From positions 3,472,001-3,536,000 of the forward strand of contig CM066301.1 in assembly GCA_033807695.1 (NCBI GenBank): a stretch of DNA of 64,000 nt. The letters are read 5' to 3'. The notes beneath the pieces are model-generated. The model worked only from the letters and a program-made list of their open reading frames with translations. It did no database searches and had not been told where the DNA came from. A program made the translations under genes and the position numbers. The stretch is from Daedaleopsis sinensis (taxonomy: Eukaryota; Basidiomycota; Agaricomycetes; Polyporales; Polyporaceae). This document shows, piece after piece, positions 49,489 through 60,820 of the stretch; within the stretch, counting starts at the first letter, position 1; each line of letters opens with the position of its first letter.

Positions 49489-50100
49489 CTACTGACTCTG
49501 AGTGAGACCAGGACGCGGCTGATGATGTTGGCTCTTGCGGAGGGTCTGGTAGTACTCGCCGAGCTGGGAGACGAAGCCCGGGTTCGGCTGTGCGCACCGC
49601 CGTTTGCCCTGCACCCACTGCACCGCCTGCTCTGGCCCGCACCCGTACTGCGCAATGAGGAAGGCGGCGACGACGCTCACGCTGCGGCTCACGCCCTGCA
49701 CGCAGTGGACAAGCACACGCGCCGCGGGGTCGCGCAGCGCCGCGGCGATGAACGCAGTCGTGTGCGGGAGGTATGCGGCGAGCTCCGCGAACGGGGTGTC
49801 CTGGAGCGGGAGCTGCATGCGCTGCAGGGGCTGGTGTGGCGCGAGGTGCGGGAGGGCGGAGGAGGGAGGTAGGGCGACGTGCCCGGACATGGCGGAGAGG
49901 ACGTGTGTTATGCCGAGCGAGGAGAGGGTCTCGGGGCTCTCTGCGGCGGCGAGGTCGGCGAGGTAGAGGCGGGGGATGACCTCGCTCGGTGGCTGGGGTT
50001 GGAGCGGGGAGGGTGCGGGGGAGGACGCGTCGTCGAAGCGGGCGGAGCGTGGGCAGTGGGAGAGGATGGGTGTGCAGACGATTGGCGAAAGAGAAGGCAT
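49489..50100 (-). CDS. dual-specificity protein phosphatase
   Basis: One exon encodes 203 residues if started at 50100 (MPSLSPIVC); the frame is open to 50175 but the internal Met looks better. The domain begins EVIPRLYLADLAAAESPETL, with GITHVLSAM and the active-site loop VHCVQGVSRSVSVVAAFL, which has the HC-x5-R signature with Cys and Arg in place. VQGKRRCAQPNPGFVSQL follows, the usual continuation in this family. It should remove phosphate from Ser/Thr and Tyr in proteins. I see no docking domain that would name a MAP kinase target. The N-terminus is Pro/Ser-rich and short. Confidence 0.9.
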   Translation of the reverse strand: MPSLSPIVCTPILSHCPRSARFDDASSPAPSPLQPQPPSEVIPRLYLADLAAAESPETLSSLGITHVLSAMSGHVALPPSSALPHLAPHQPLQRMQLPLQDTPFAELAAYLPHTTAFIAAALRDPAARVLVHCVQGVSRSVSVVAAFLIAQYGCGPEQAVQWVQGKRRCAQPNPGFVSQLGEYYQTLRKSQHHQPRPGLTQSQ

Positions 50101-50909
50101 AATCAATATCTGGCCAGCAGAGGGAGTGGGTGAGAAGGAGAAAGAGAGGTGAGATGACCGTGTGGAACGCACCATATGTTATAAGTTAGGGGAATGAAAT
50201 GGGGCAGGTCTGAGGGTGTGTGTTGTGCCTGTTGGGTGCGGCGGCCAACGACCTGCGGAGGAAGAAGAAAGGGAGAAGAAAGGGGGGGGATGGGGAGAGC
50301 AGCGTGCTAAGACAACATATAGCACTGGGATAAATAGCGGGAGGACAAGCGATCGGCGGGGGAGCAAGGCAGCCAGTGGCGGGAGTGGGATGGCGGGCCC
50401 AGCCGAGGCGAATCGCCGACGGTTTTGACTGACAGTCGCCACCGCCCCGCTCCTGCCTTTCCCGGCCATACAGCCTTCCCGTGCCTAGCTCCCGCCGCGC
50501 CCTCGCTGGTCCCGGCCCTGCCCATCACTCATCATTGATCCCTCCCGGCTCCCTCTCACGCCCGCATCCATCACAATATATCTCATTATCATCATCTGCA
50601 CAACGCTCGGGATACATATGTGCAAACATGCACGCAACATCGGGGTACCAGACCATTGTATACAACATAAGACCCGGTGCGCGTTCTATGGCAGTCTCCT
50701 GGTGACGGGGCAATGGCAGGTGCAGCGGGTGGCGGGTGGCGAGTGTGTGAGACGGCGATGACGATGGCGATCGATGGAAAATGGCAAGATGCTGAGAGAC
50801 GATGGGAGACTGTGCGTTTTTGATCCGCAGGCGAAATCAGGAGGCTGGTGATGGCAGTTGGAGTGCAGCGATGTTACAGACGGGAGACAACGAGGCGAAT
50901 AATAGTCAT
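50101..50909. other. intergenic region with phosphatase promoter
   Basis: This 809-base stretch lies between the phosphatase start codon and the eIF4A stop codon. It has a purine-rich tract around 50260-50300 but no coding signal. Confidence 0.4.
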
Positions 50910-52450
50910 CTAGATCAGGTCGCTGCAATTCATTCCTGCGTCAGTTGTCTGCCACATACGCACAGTGTCGGAGCCACTTACGCGACGTTCAGAGGCATTT
51001 CGTCAATCTGGGTGTTGTAGAATTCTGCACACATCGTTACTCTCCACTACACACACAAGACGATGCGAGGATGGTACTCACGTTCAATGTCGCGCAGCAT
51101 GCGCACGTCCTCCGTGGTGACGAAGTTGATAGCAACGCCCTTCCGTCCGAACCGTCCACCACGACCAATGCGGTGGATGTAGTTCTCCCGGTTCGTGGGC
51201 AGGTCGTAGTTGATGACGAGCGATACTTGCTGCACGTCGATTCCACGCGCGAGCAGATCCGTGGTGATCAACACACGAGAAGAGCCCGAACGGAACTCCT
51301 TCATCAGGAGTTCACGCTGCTTCATCTCCATATCGCCGTGCTGCAATGCCGTTAATATGTGCCGCACAAGAAGATATTTTATTGAGGGGTACTCACCATA
51401 GCCGACACGGTAAACTCCCGTGACTGCATCTTCTCGGTCAACCAGTCAACCTTCCTCCTCGTGTTGCAGAAGATGACAGCTTGGGTGATGGTCACAGTCT
51501 CGTACAAGTCGCAGAGCGTGTCAAGCTTCCACTCCTCCTTTTCGACAGCGATGTAGAATTGCTTGATACCCTCAAGCGTCAACTCGTCACGCTTGACGAG
51601 GATGCGGACGGGCTCGCGCATGAACTTCTTCGTCACCTCCAACACATCCGCAGGCATCGTAGCCGAGAGCAGGACGACCTGAGTGTCCTGGGGAAGGAGC
51701 TGGAAGACCTCGTAGATCTGGTCCTTGAATCCACGAGACAACATCTCGTCGGCCTCATCAAGACAGAAGATCTTGATGGTGTCCGTGCGGAGGGCACGGC
51801 GGTTGATCATGTCGTAGACACGGCCGGGGGTACCGACGACGACCTGGACACCCTCCTGGAGCTTGGCCATGTCCTCGCGGACGTTCGTGCCGCCGACACA
51901 TGCATGGCACTCGATGTTCATGTAGTCGCCGAGGGCGATAACAACCTTTTGGATTTGCTGCGCGAGCTCACGAGTAGGCGCGAGGATCAGAGCCTGCGTG
52001 CCCTTGATGTTCGGGTCCACCTTTTGGAGGATTGAGATGGAGAAGGTCGCGGTCTTGCCGGTACCTGACTGAGCCTGCGCAATAACGTCGTGGCCCTTGA
52101 TGACGGGCACAATAGCACGCTGCTGGATGGCAGAAGGACGCTCGAAACTGTGGACGCGGTTAACGGCCGACGAGGCGAAGAGTGGGCACTGGAGGGGGAG
52201 CTTACCCGTAAGCGTAGATACCCCGGAGCAGCTCGGCCTTCAACTCCATGTTATCGAAGCTACAAATCGGCGATGTTCAGTATCCATAAGATGTATACTA
52301 TAGGTTGGTTGACTCACTTGTCGACGATCTGGTCCCAATTGGACTCAATCTCGTTCTCCTGGAGGTCCTGAAGTGTTCCTTCGCTGCAGGCAATGCATTG
52401 ATTCAGCATCTCTTCCTCTATCCTTCAGCAAAAAACACTCACGTAGCCAT
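50910..52450 (-). CDS. TIF1: translation initiation factor eIF4A
   Basis: The first exon is eight bases (52450-52443), and the second encodes [20 protein letters not shown]. The helicase core follows: [11 protein letters not shown] (Walker A), [25 protein letters not shown], then in the second lobe [21 protein letters not shown] and [13 protein letters not shown]. The last exon encodes only the end of MPLNVADLI. All this fits eIF4A, the RNA helicase that unwinds mRNA leaders in the eIF4F complex. The N-terminus and the QSGTGK wording favour eIF4A over the related nuclear Fal1. It shares a divergent promoter with SF3B2. Confidence 0.95.
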
Positions 52451-52793
52451 GTTGGATATGCTTCTTCTGGTGAGTTTTTTAGTCTTCTGAAAAGTCGACG
52501 GGCCTGTCGACTAGAATGTTGGTGAGTCGTTGGTGAGTGAGGATGGATGAATCGTAGGGAGGATGATGGTCAGAGACCTGGTTGCAGCAAATTTTGCTGT
52601 GCCCGACTTGCTCTCATCGTCGTCGGGCCGTGCCGAGTCAATTCAAGCCCCGATTTCTGCCCAAATGCGGCAGGTTACGTCAGCTACGAACGCTCAGTCG
52701 ACAAGTCCGCTCTTGTTACTATTAGTGCCAGTAGGTATCCTTGTGCGGTACTACTACCCCTCCTCATTTATCACTTCTACCCGGCATACAAAC
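52451..52793. promoter_or_regulatory. shared divergent promoter, eIF4A and SF3B2
   Basis: This 343-base region separates divergent start codons of two highly expressed genes. Pyrimidine-rich tracts lie near both starts; I see no clear TATA box. Confidence 0.45.
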
Positions 52794-54848
52794 ATGGCTA
52801 CTCAGGTTGCGACGGTAACCAATGGGATCAAGGCCAACGGGAAGATCAAGTCGAAGAACCAGCTTCGTCGACTAAAAGCTAAGCAGAAGAAGGCGGGAAA
52901 GGACAAGGTGCGTGCAGTGATTACTGCAGTCCACACGGTATACGGGTAGCAGGTATTGACATGATATCTAGGAGGTTGATGGAGCGGATACGGAGGACAA
53001 GGATGTCAAGATGGAAGAGGATGTGCCACCCAATGTCGAGTACGTCTCTGAGCAGTTGGATGTCAAAGACCCTTCCCTCGAAGCATTCTCCGACGTCTTT
53101 GCCCGCTTCCAGCTTCCTTCGGACACCACCACAGTGAGTAGATGAACAGTACATGGACATTTCTTTGCCTGACCTCCTGCACTAGGCTCGAGATGGCGAG
53201 CCCACAAAAGGGGAGGTCATCTACTCTGACGACGACATGGCCTCCGAGGGGGACTCCGACTCGGAGGAGAAGAAGCCTCTCTCCAAGAAGAAGGCACGCA
53301 AGATGAACAGGCTAACTGTCGCAGAGCTTAAACAGCTTGTGAAGAAGCCTGAGGTGGTTGAATGGACAGACGTCACCGCTGCAGACCCGCGTCTTCTCTT
53401 GCACTTGAAGAGCTACCGCAACACTGTCCCCATTCCTGCACACTGGAGTGCGAAACGCGACTATCTGCAAGGAAAGCGTGGTATCGAGAAACCACCATTC
53501 CAACTGCCTTCGTACATCGCGGACACTGGCATCGCCACCATGCGCGACGCGGTGAAGGAGAAGGAGGCGAATATGACGTTGAAGGCGAAAACGCGTGAAC
53601 GCGTGCAGCCCAAGATGGGTAAGGTCGACATTGATTACCAGAAGCTGCACGACGCGTTCTTCAAATTCATGACGAAGCCGAATGTGACCAGTTTTGGGGA
53701 GATGTACGTCGCGCAGTCTGGTTGTCTGGTGGCGTCTCATCTGACACCCCATTTCAACATAGGTACTACGAAGGCAAGGAGTTTGAGACGCAGCTGAAAC
53801 ACAAGCGTCCTGGTGATCTGTCCCCTGAGCTCGTAGAGGCACTGTCTATTCCCCCACTCGCGCCACCTCCATGGCTCATCAGTATGCAACGTTTTGGGCC
53901 ACCGCCAAGTTACCCAACACTGCGTATACCTGGTCTGAATGCCCCTATACCGGAAGGGTACGTCGTACATGTAACGTGCATTGCCCAAAGGCTGAGATGT
54001 TCCAACAGTGCGCAATGGGGTTTCCACCCTGGTGGTTGGGGTAAGCCTCCTCTTGATGAATACAACCGTCCTCTATACGGTGATGTTTTCGGCGTACTGC
54101 CCAAGAACACTGACGCTGACGTGAGTACACGAATCATATATCTCTGACGTGTCACTTATATCCTGTCAGATGGGAGAGCCTGTGGACCGCAATACGTGGG
54201 GAGAGCTCGAACCAGAAGAGGAAGAGGAAGAGGAGGAGTCTGAGGAGGAGTCCGATGAAGAGGAGGAAGAGCAACAAGCAGCGGCCACCGATGGCATGCA
54301 AACCCCATCAGGCACCGAAACACCGTCTGGCATGGCAAGTGTCGTCTCTACAGTCGCAGGTGGTCTCGAGACGCCGGATTTCTTGGAGCTTCGGAAGACC
54401 ACAGCACGGGCGCCATCAGAGGCGGACAGTGGACCAAGATCTCTTTACCAAGTCGTACCCGAGCGGCAGACATCTGTCCGTGGTCTCATGGGCAGCGAGA
54501 GGGGCTACGATGTCAGTGCTGTCACCAGTGCAGGCGCGATTCCTGTCCTTGGAGAAGAACGGGGCGCCAAGGTACGTCGCAGTAGCATTCGTTAGAAGAC
54601 CGTAGTGACTGATCTTCTCACGTGCACAGCGCAAGGGCGGCGTGGACATCTCTATTGACGCAGCGGAGCTGGAGGGCATGTCGACAGAAGATTTACGCCG
54701 GAAGTACGATCAGCACTCTCGCGGATCGGCAGGGGTGCCTGGCTCGAAGGAAGACTTCTCCGACTTGATCGTGAAAGAGATGGCCAAGAAAAAGCAGAAG
54801 GCGGAACACGACCGGGAAAGACGGAAGGAGAAGGACTTCAAGTTCTGA
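52794..54848 (+). CDS. CUS1: splicing factor 3b subunit 2 (SF3B2/Cus1)
   Basis: This gene has seven or eight exons. After a Lys-rich start (KSKNQLRRLKAKQKK) comes the DUF382 core, recognisable from VEYVSEQL, FARFQLP, KKKARKMNRLTVAELKQLV, VVEWTDVTAADPRLLLHLKS and VPIPAHWSAKRDYLQGKRG. The PSP-type segment follows: KPGDLSPELVEAL-like KRPGDLSPEL, then PPPWLISMQRFGPPPSYP and IPGLNAPIPEG. An acidic run of about 25 Glu-rich residues and a Lys-rich tail end the protein. It is part of the SF3b complex of the U2 snRNP in the nucleus and binds pre-mRNA near the branch site. It appears complete. Confidence 0.94.
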
Positions 54849-55545
54849 CAGTCTTCCGTGTGTCGCTTCGAGATCTTCGTGCCATCCTTGCGCTGTGCTT
54901 TGCTCTGTCTTGTACTGTATTCTAAGTAGTGTGCGGTTAGAACTATGACTGGCCATACATTATGTAACCTGAGCTCTTGAGTGGATCATAATATCGAAGT
55001 GAAGCCTCGCAGCATGTCGCGGCTCTAAATAAACCGAAAGAATTCTGCAGCCGCCCATATGCTCTCTCTTCCTGACTTTCGTCTGCGCTAGCTAGCTACT
55101 ACAAATTCCTAAGTCGCTATCAGAAGGGGACGATGCTGCTATGAAAGGCCGGACAAATGAATGTGCTCCGTACCAGTGAACACGGTAACCACGATCATGG
55201 CGACCCTGGTGTACTATGGGGTACCGGTCACAACAGGTCCAGTCCGAGCTCGTCGGCGGTCGCTCCGAGTTAGCGTAGCGTTGCGATACATACAGCATGT
55301 TTGCCCATCGTTGCACTTCGACATTCCCTCCAGGTATCCGCCATGCCGATGCTGTGAGCAACAGTGTCCCCCGCATGCAGTCATGTATTCACTCTTACTC
55401 ACCCCCATCGTGACAGGCTTGGCTTGCGCCAGCAGTGCAGACCTCTCCGCGCAGTATCCGCTGTATGCGCCCCTAATAACCTTCCTCCTCCTCCTCCCCT
55501 GCCACGTCGCCAATAGCTCTCGAGAGGGATTGGATACAGCCTGTC
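54849..55545. other. intergenic region before the LEU4 relic
   Basis: This stretch has no convincing coding signal. The N-terminal part of the decayed LEU4 copy may once have lain here, but I cannot recognise it. Confidence 0.4.
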
Positions 55546-56830
55546 CAGTGGCTGTTCACGGACCTACGAAGTGGAAACCAAGCGCTCCGGATCCCGTGAA
55601 CATGGTTATTTTCGAGCCGCCGCTCGTCATCAAGTGTGGCTTGAAGGAGATCGAGGTCGTCTGCCTCGCCTCGAGCGACACCGATTTCAACTCTGTGCGG
55701 GACTTGATCGAGGGCAACAACTTGGTGCCAGATGTTGTACGGTTGCAAGTGAGTCTTTTTACCTAGATAAATCGCAGGCATGTGCTCCAGCCTGGCGCAG
55801 TGTCGTCTAGATGACTGGACGGTTCTTTTGCAACGCTCCGACAGTAGGTTGAATTTCATGTAATCACACTGCGAGCTACTGCTATGAACGACGTGACACG
55901 CTTCCTTGCTGACGCAATGTTATGCTTAGGTTTCAACTCTTTCTCGAGACGAGCTGAGTAAACGCACAGTCGATGCTGTTTCAGGATGAGACGTGCCATC
56001 ATGCGTAAATAGAACGCGACAAGCTGTCTCGTGCGCACGGCCGTTTTCCGCAAATCAGGCTTGCTATCAAGCACACCGAGATCCTGAGGAGATTAACAGA
56101 CGAATGCACGGATATACGCGGTACCGTGTTTCTCTACGAGTACAGCCCGGAGACGTTCTCTCAGGCCGAGCCCGAGTTCGCGATCGAGATATGCCAGGGC
56201 TGTGAACTTCAAAACGGCGTGGGGCAGGGCAGGACCAGGAGACGAGCGGATGATCTTCAATCCCCTGGTGACAATCGAGATCGGACCTTCGATTCACTAC
56301 GCAGATTTGGTGAGTTACATACTTGTTGCCTTCAAGTAACAGCTCAGAGAGGGAGAAGATCATTACCAGTTTCCAGTGTCCATCTTCACAACGATCGTGG
56401 TGAGCACCTACCTGACTTGGCTACATAATTGAACGTTTATCCAATGTCTAAATATTTGCACAGGCACGAGCATTGCTAAGTACTGCTGAGCTTGGCATGC
56501 TCGCCGGTACAAAACGAATCAAGGCTGCCCGTTCGTTCATTGGCAACGCACCAGCCACGTCGAAATCTCGCCATAAGCTCAGCGACATCCAGGCGGTCGT
56601 GGATGTCGTCACTAGGTGCACACACCTTCCTGTGCACATCCATATGGCGGTGAATTTGCTTTCACAACGTTCTCCGAGCGCTACCTGGATGCTAAGAGAA
56701 AGGGAGCCGATGCATATCATGGACATCACAAGAAGGGCCCGAGGAGGCGAAGATGCATTGGGACATACCCTGCCTTCCGATGGATCCTGCAGACGTTGGA
56801 CGTACTGAGGCGGACACCGGTCGGCATCAA
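55546..56830 (+). pseudogene. LEU4: decayed 2-isopropylmalate synthase
   Basis: Segments of LEU4 protein occur in order but in different frames with stops between them: FTDLRSGNQAL (about 55555-55590), KCGLKEIEV and the following SDTDF (about 55630-55690), IKHTEILRRLTDE with YEYSPETFSQAEPEFAIEIC (about 56070-56200), IEIGPSIHYADL (about 56270-56312), VHLHNDRG (about 56378-56400), ELGMLAG (about 56485-56510), DIQAVVDVVTRC (about 56585-56620) and PMDPADVGRT (about 56780-56810). The first segment ends in a stop right after QALRIP. The catalytic start and the whole C-terminal leucine-binding domain are missing. The intact enzyme makes 2-isopropylmalate in leucine synthesis; this copy cannot. It must be a duplicate, as no intact LEU4 is in the window. 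Confidence 0.88.
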
Positions 56831-57282
56831 GCACGCTGTGCGGGATACCATACCGCTTGCGGACCTATCACTCGCGGACCGAGAAGTCTCTGGACGACGG
56901 TCAACATCGTCATGATATCTAAGGCTGGTGAGTGCGCGCATCTATCTCTGCTATATTTGCTTCCCCTTACATTGCGATGTTACAGTACTTTTACTTCCTT
57001 TTTTCTCGTCGTGTTTGGCGGTGCTGCCCGTGTATGTCTGTCCCTGTGTACGATGTTTCAACCCGTTCCTTTGTATGATGGCTCACGGTACTGGATCTAT
57101 CTCGTATTGACCAGATCATCTTGTCTTGTGTCCTGGTGCTGATTATATTTATTCTAGAACATTCACTGTCATGTTACAAATTTAACCCACAAGAGCGCTG
57201 TTCTAAGGAGTAGATCGGAAGCGCACGCTCACGTATCCTGTTGACACTCAACCACCACTCTCATTTCCTCGTCCTGCTCCAA
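56831..57282. other. intergenic region before the hydrolase
   Basis: Weak leftovers of the LEU4 relic may reach to about 56920. The rest has no coding signal and contains the hydrolase promoter. Confidence 0.4.
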
Positions 57283-58460
57283 ATGTCGTCCATCAGGGTT
57301 GATGACAAGGGGACTGAGCTCTCGTATATTGATAGTGGCCCGCCCACCAGCTATGACAATCCTACGCAGGATTACGTTACGATCTTCGCCATTCATGGTT
57401 CGGCATACAGCAGTTGTGAGTATCTCGTTGCCCATCTCGTATGGATACTCTGACGGGTAGTCCAGCCATATTCGAAAAGATACTAGCTCTCGCCCCCGAG
57501 GCTGGGGTTCGTTTCGTCGCACTCAACCGTCGTGATTACCCAGGCTCGACGCCTTTCACTTCGGAAGACTTGGCTGCCGTCACGTCGGGCAATGAGGATG
57601 CCAAAGCCGCATTCGTCCGAGCGCGCGGGATGGAGGTCGTGACCTTCATCAATCGTTTTGTCGAGGCGAACGCCTTAAAGCCCATCACGAGCGATGGACG
57701 GTCGGGAGGCTTTGCTCTACTCGGCTGGTCTCTTGGGTGTGCCATTGCGCTCGCCGCCGTGGCTGGCTTGAACTCCCTCGACTGGGCCACGTACTTAAGA
57801 GTCGTTATCCTTCAAGGTACCTATTCCAACTTACATCTTACACGTAATAAAGGTGCTGAGTATCTGGTCTAGAGCCCCCATCGATTGCAGAGGGCGCTGC
57901 CTACGCTATCCAGGCCATTTCCACGCGGATTGACCAAGGCGCACTTCCTCCGCGCGATCTCGCCGCCCTAACCTATGTGGTGCCGGAATCTCCCGTAGCC
58001 CTGACAACAGGCGAGGGCATGAGCACCGAAGATGTTGGGCGGATCGTGCACGAATCATCTTCAGCGTCCGACATCCTCTTCATGGTGTACGCCGGGAAGC
58101 AGATAGACGCAATTAACAGGATGGCATTGTTTAGCAACCCAGTCAAGGCGCTCGTCCCGCACATGAAGCTCTGGATGATGTCTTCATCTGCACCGCCTAA
58201 TGTCCCGTCATTCTGGACAACGGATGCATCGGAAGATGATAGTGTGCTCGACGACACAGGAAATCGTGGATTATTCAACTACCGGATGATCACTGGCATC
58301 GACCCCTTTGTGAGTAGTCCGAGCTCTTGGGGATTGAACGTTGAACGTTCGAGCCTGGAGCTATGAATATGTCTGGCAGATACATTGGACCAACCCTACT
58401 CTTGCTCTGCGAATCTACAAGGATGCGTTGCAGTACGGTGCCGGACTCGGACGTGTATGA
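57283..58460 (+). CDS. alpha/beta-hydrolase
   Basis: Four exons (57283-57415, 57466-57816, 57873-58309, 58380-58460) encode 333 residues. The strand before the oxyanion hole ends in IFAIHGSAYSS, and FVALNRRDYPGST follows as expected for this fold. The nucleophile elbow is GWSLG (in FALLGWSLGCAIAL), so Ser is the likely catalytic residue. The later Asp and His cannot be named with certainty. I see no signal peptide, so it probably acts in the cytosol. The substrate is unknown. It lies between the LEU4 relic and the HIS1 pair on the same strand, with no sign of an operon-like link. Confidence 0.85.
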
Positions 58461-58790
58461 GATTGATAGGTTGATTGTACCGTGGCGGGTGTATGCTCGA
58501 GATGATGTGTTTGCTGTTTTACTGTCTCCTGTGTCGATAGTACTAGTCTCTCATCGTGCGGACTGTAAAGTACCGCCATGAACTGCGAGGAGGCTGCTGA
58601 GAGCGCCGCTGCTGAGAGTACTTCAAGCTTGTTACTATTAGTACTTGCGGTAATCGGCCCGGTGTACTAGCGCGTCTAATCATGATCTAATCTGTCTCCG
58701 TCGAATCTTTGGGAGGAGTCAAACCCGCCACAATGACTCGAAGTCCGCATTTCTCCCTTGCCACCATCGCCTGCGACTCCGAGCTAAAAC
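58461..58790 (+). promoter_or_regulatory. intergenic region with promoter of HIS1 copy A
   Basis: This 330-base stretch has no coding signal. I see no clear match to a GCN4-type site (TGACTC), although an ATGACTC lies at 58734-58740, about 50 bases before the start codon. Confidence 0.4.
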
Positions 58791-60024
58791 ATGAGTGAGT
58801 CTAATGCTATTTTATAGGTGCCCTATCTGACAAGAGATATAGATGCGGATGCTCTAGACGGCCGCCTACTGTTCGCGATCCCGAAGAAAGGTCGGTATGC
58901 GATGACGCCCAGAAAAGCTCAGTGCACTCAGTTCATACTTAGGGAGGCTGCATGATAAATGCCTGGAGCTTCTTTCTGGTGAGCCTTTACACACTTGGGC
59001 GTTGAGGGAACGTGTACCGATTCATGGTGGGTAGGGGCCGACATCCAATTCCGGAGACACCACCGTCTGGACGTATGCCTCGTCAAGAACCACAACATCG
59101 CGCTGTACGTGCTGCCATCTCACCATCTCTCGGACCGCCCATTTTACCGCATGACGTACAGAGTTTTTCTTCCTGCGTCTGACATTCCCTCGTTCGTGGG
59201 GAAGGGTAATGTCGACCTCGGGATTACCGGTCAGGACGTGATCCTCGAAGCAGAGATGGAGTCGCATGTCACCGAGATCCTCAAACTTGGGTTTGGCAAG
59301 TGCGCGCTGCAAGTACAAGTGCCCGAGGCTGCAAACATGAAGACTGTAGAAGATCTCGCGGGAAAGCGTGTTGTTACAAGCTTTGAAGTCCTTTCCGGGC
59401 GGTATTTTAGAGGCGTCGACGATCGCTTACAGCTGGCAGAAGACAGTCGCACCAAAATAGAATATGTAGGCGGGAGTGTCGAAGCCGCATGTGCGCTCGG
59501 CCTGGCGGACGGGATTGGTACGTTCGAGACTGCGTTCGTAACTGCGGAACACATCTGACGTTTCCTTCTGCAGTGGACCTTGTCGGTGAGTGGGTTGCTG
59601 GACCGCACTGAACCCTTACGTCCAACACGTCATTTCTGCAGAATCTGGCGACACGATGCGTGCCGCAGGCCTCCACGCAATTGCCACCGTCCTCGAGACA
59701 GAAGCGGTCCTCATCAAGTCCAGCACACCCAAACACCCCACACTCGAACCACTGATCCAACTCATCACCAGTCGCATTGCGGGTGTCGTCGCCGCGGGGC
59801 GCTATGTGGCATGCGAATACAACATTCTCCGGACGCGGTTGCCTGCAGCCACCGCCGTCACCCCTGGACGCCGCGCGCCGACAATCAGCCCTCTTGAAGA
59901 CGAAGCGTGGGTGGCAGTCAGTGTCATGGTGGAAAAGAGCAAGATCGCAAACGTCATGGACGAATTGGTCACGATCGGAGCTGAAGATATTTTGATCTTC
60001 AATCTGGACAATTGTAGGGTGTAG
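58791..60024 (+). CDS. HIS1: ATP phosphoribosyltransferase, tandem copy A
   Basis: Seven exons (58791-58794, 58843-58890, 58943-58978, 59035-59104, 59162-59517, 59574-59585, 59642-60024) sum to 302 residues in frame. Exon 1 is four bases and exon 6 is twelve. The protein reads ALDGRLLFAIPKKGRLHDKC, ADIQFRRHHRLDVCLVKN, LPASDIPSFVGKGNVDLGITGQD, and GKRVVTSFEVLSGRYF, then YVGGSVEAACALGLADGIVDLVESGDTM in part, which is the phosphoribosyl-diphosphate site region. The C-terminal part ending LVTIGAEDILIFNLDNCRV is the ACT-like regulatory domain that binds histidine. It is the first enzyme of histidine synthesis, and this is the long form used by fungi. The copy seems functional. Confidence 0.93.
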
Positions 60025-60820
60025 CATATAAAAGCGTTATACCCGGTGCGATGGTCACAAATCGCTAGAAGCATCATCTCAGTGTATGATCACTGATCAC
60101 GCTGGACACAAGGCCCTCTTAGCGTGTTGCAATCGTGAAGTATCTCGCTCTTTTTCTGAGGCCGTCTTTTGTTGACGCCCCAGTGGAGATCTCATTTGAG
60201 GATCCAGCAGTCCCCCTGAGACTCGAGTCCACGTACTACTCTATTCATCATGGCGACACAATATTGCGTGCTCGTAGGTGTATGCACCGTGTTCAGGTTG
60301 TCGCTCGCAGTGAAACTGGTTCCTGCTCTTCGGACGTATGGTCTTTCGCTGTGAAAATCTAACAGTCATCATGCACCTCTTTTTAGCAAGGCCCTTCACG
60401 TCAATGATCATGAATGCGCCGGAATCCCGCATGACTTACGTATCTAGCTCTCAAGAGCGCGAGAGAGACATACTGCTAACGAACGTGCTGGACCCTCTGA
60501 GGTAAGCCTATAGCTTCCTGTTGTGTGGAACCGCGGAGCCATTGTTCGCATGCTTACTACGTTTGCTGGATAGAAATTTGACATTGTGGACGCCCTGCTG
60601 CTTCCACTCCAACTCTCATACATATTGGCAGCGCTGTTCACATACTGGCCGCTTCTCTGCGAGCGCAGGTGCGCTCACCGTGGGCACCTCGTGTGCAGAT
60701 TAGTATATTTTCCGGAGTATTTCTACCAGTCGCCCACAGTTACATAAAATACCCGAATCCATCCCCTACTGCTTTAACCTTTCTCGTCTTGATCCTTGAC
60801 AGCAACGCAGTATACCAATC
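60025..60820. other. spacer between the HIS1 copies
   Basis: This 796-base stretch has no coding signal. I looked for a further decayed HIS1 copy in it and did not find one. It must hold the promoter of copy B. Confidence 0.45.
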
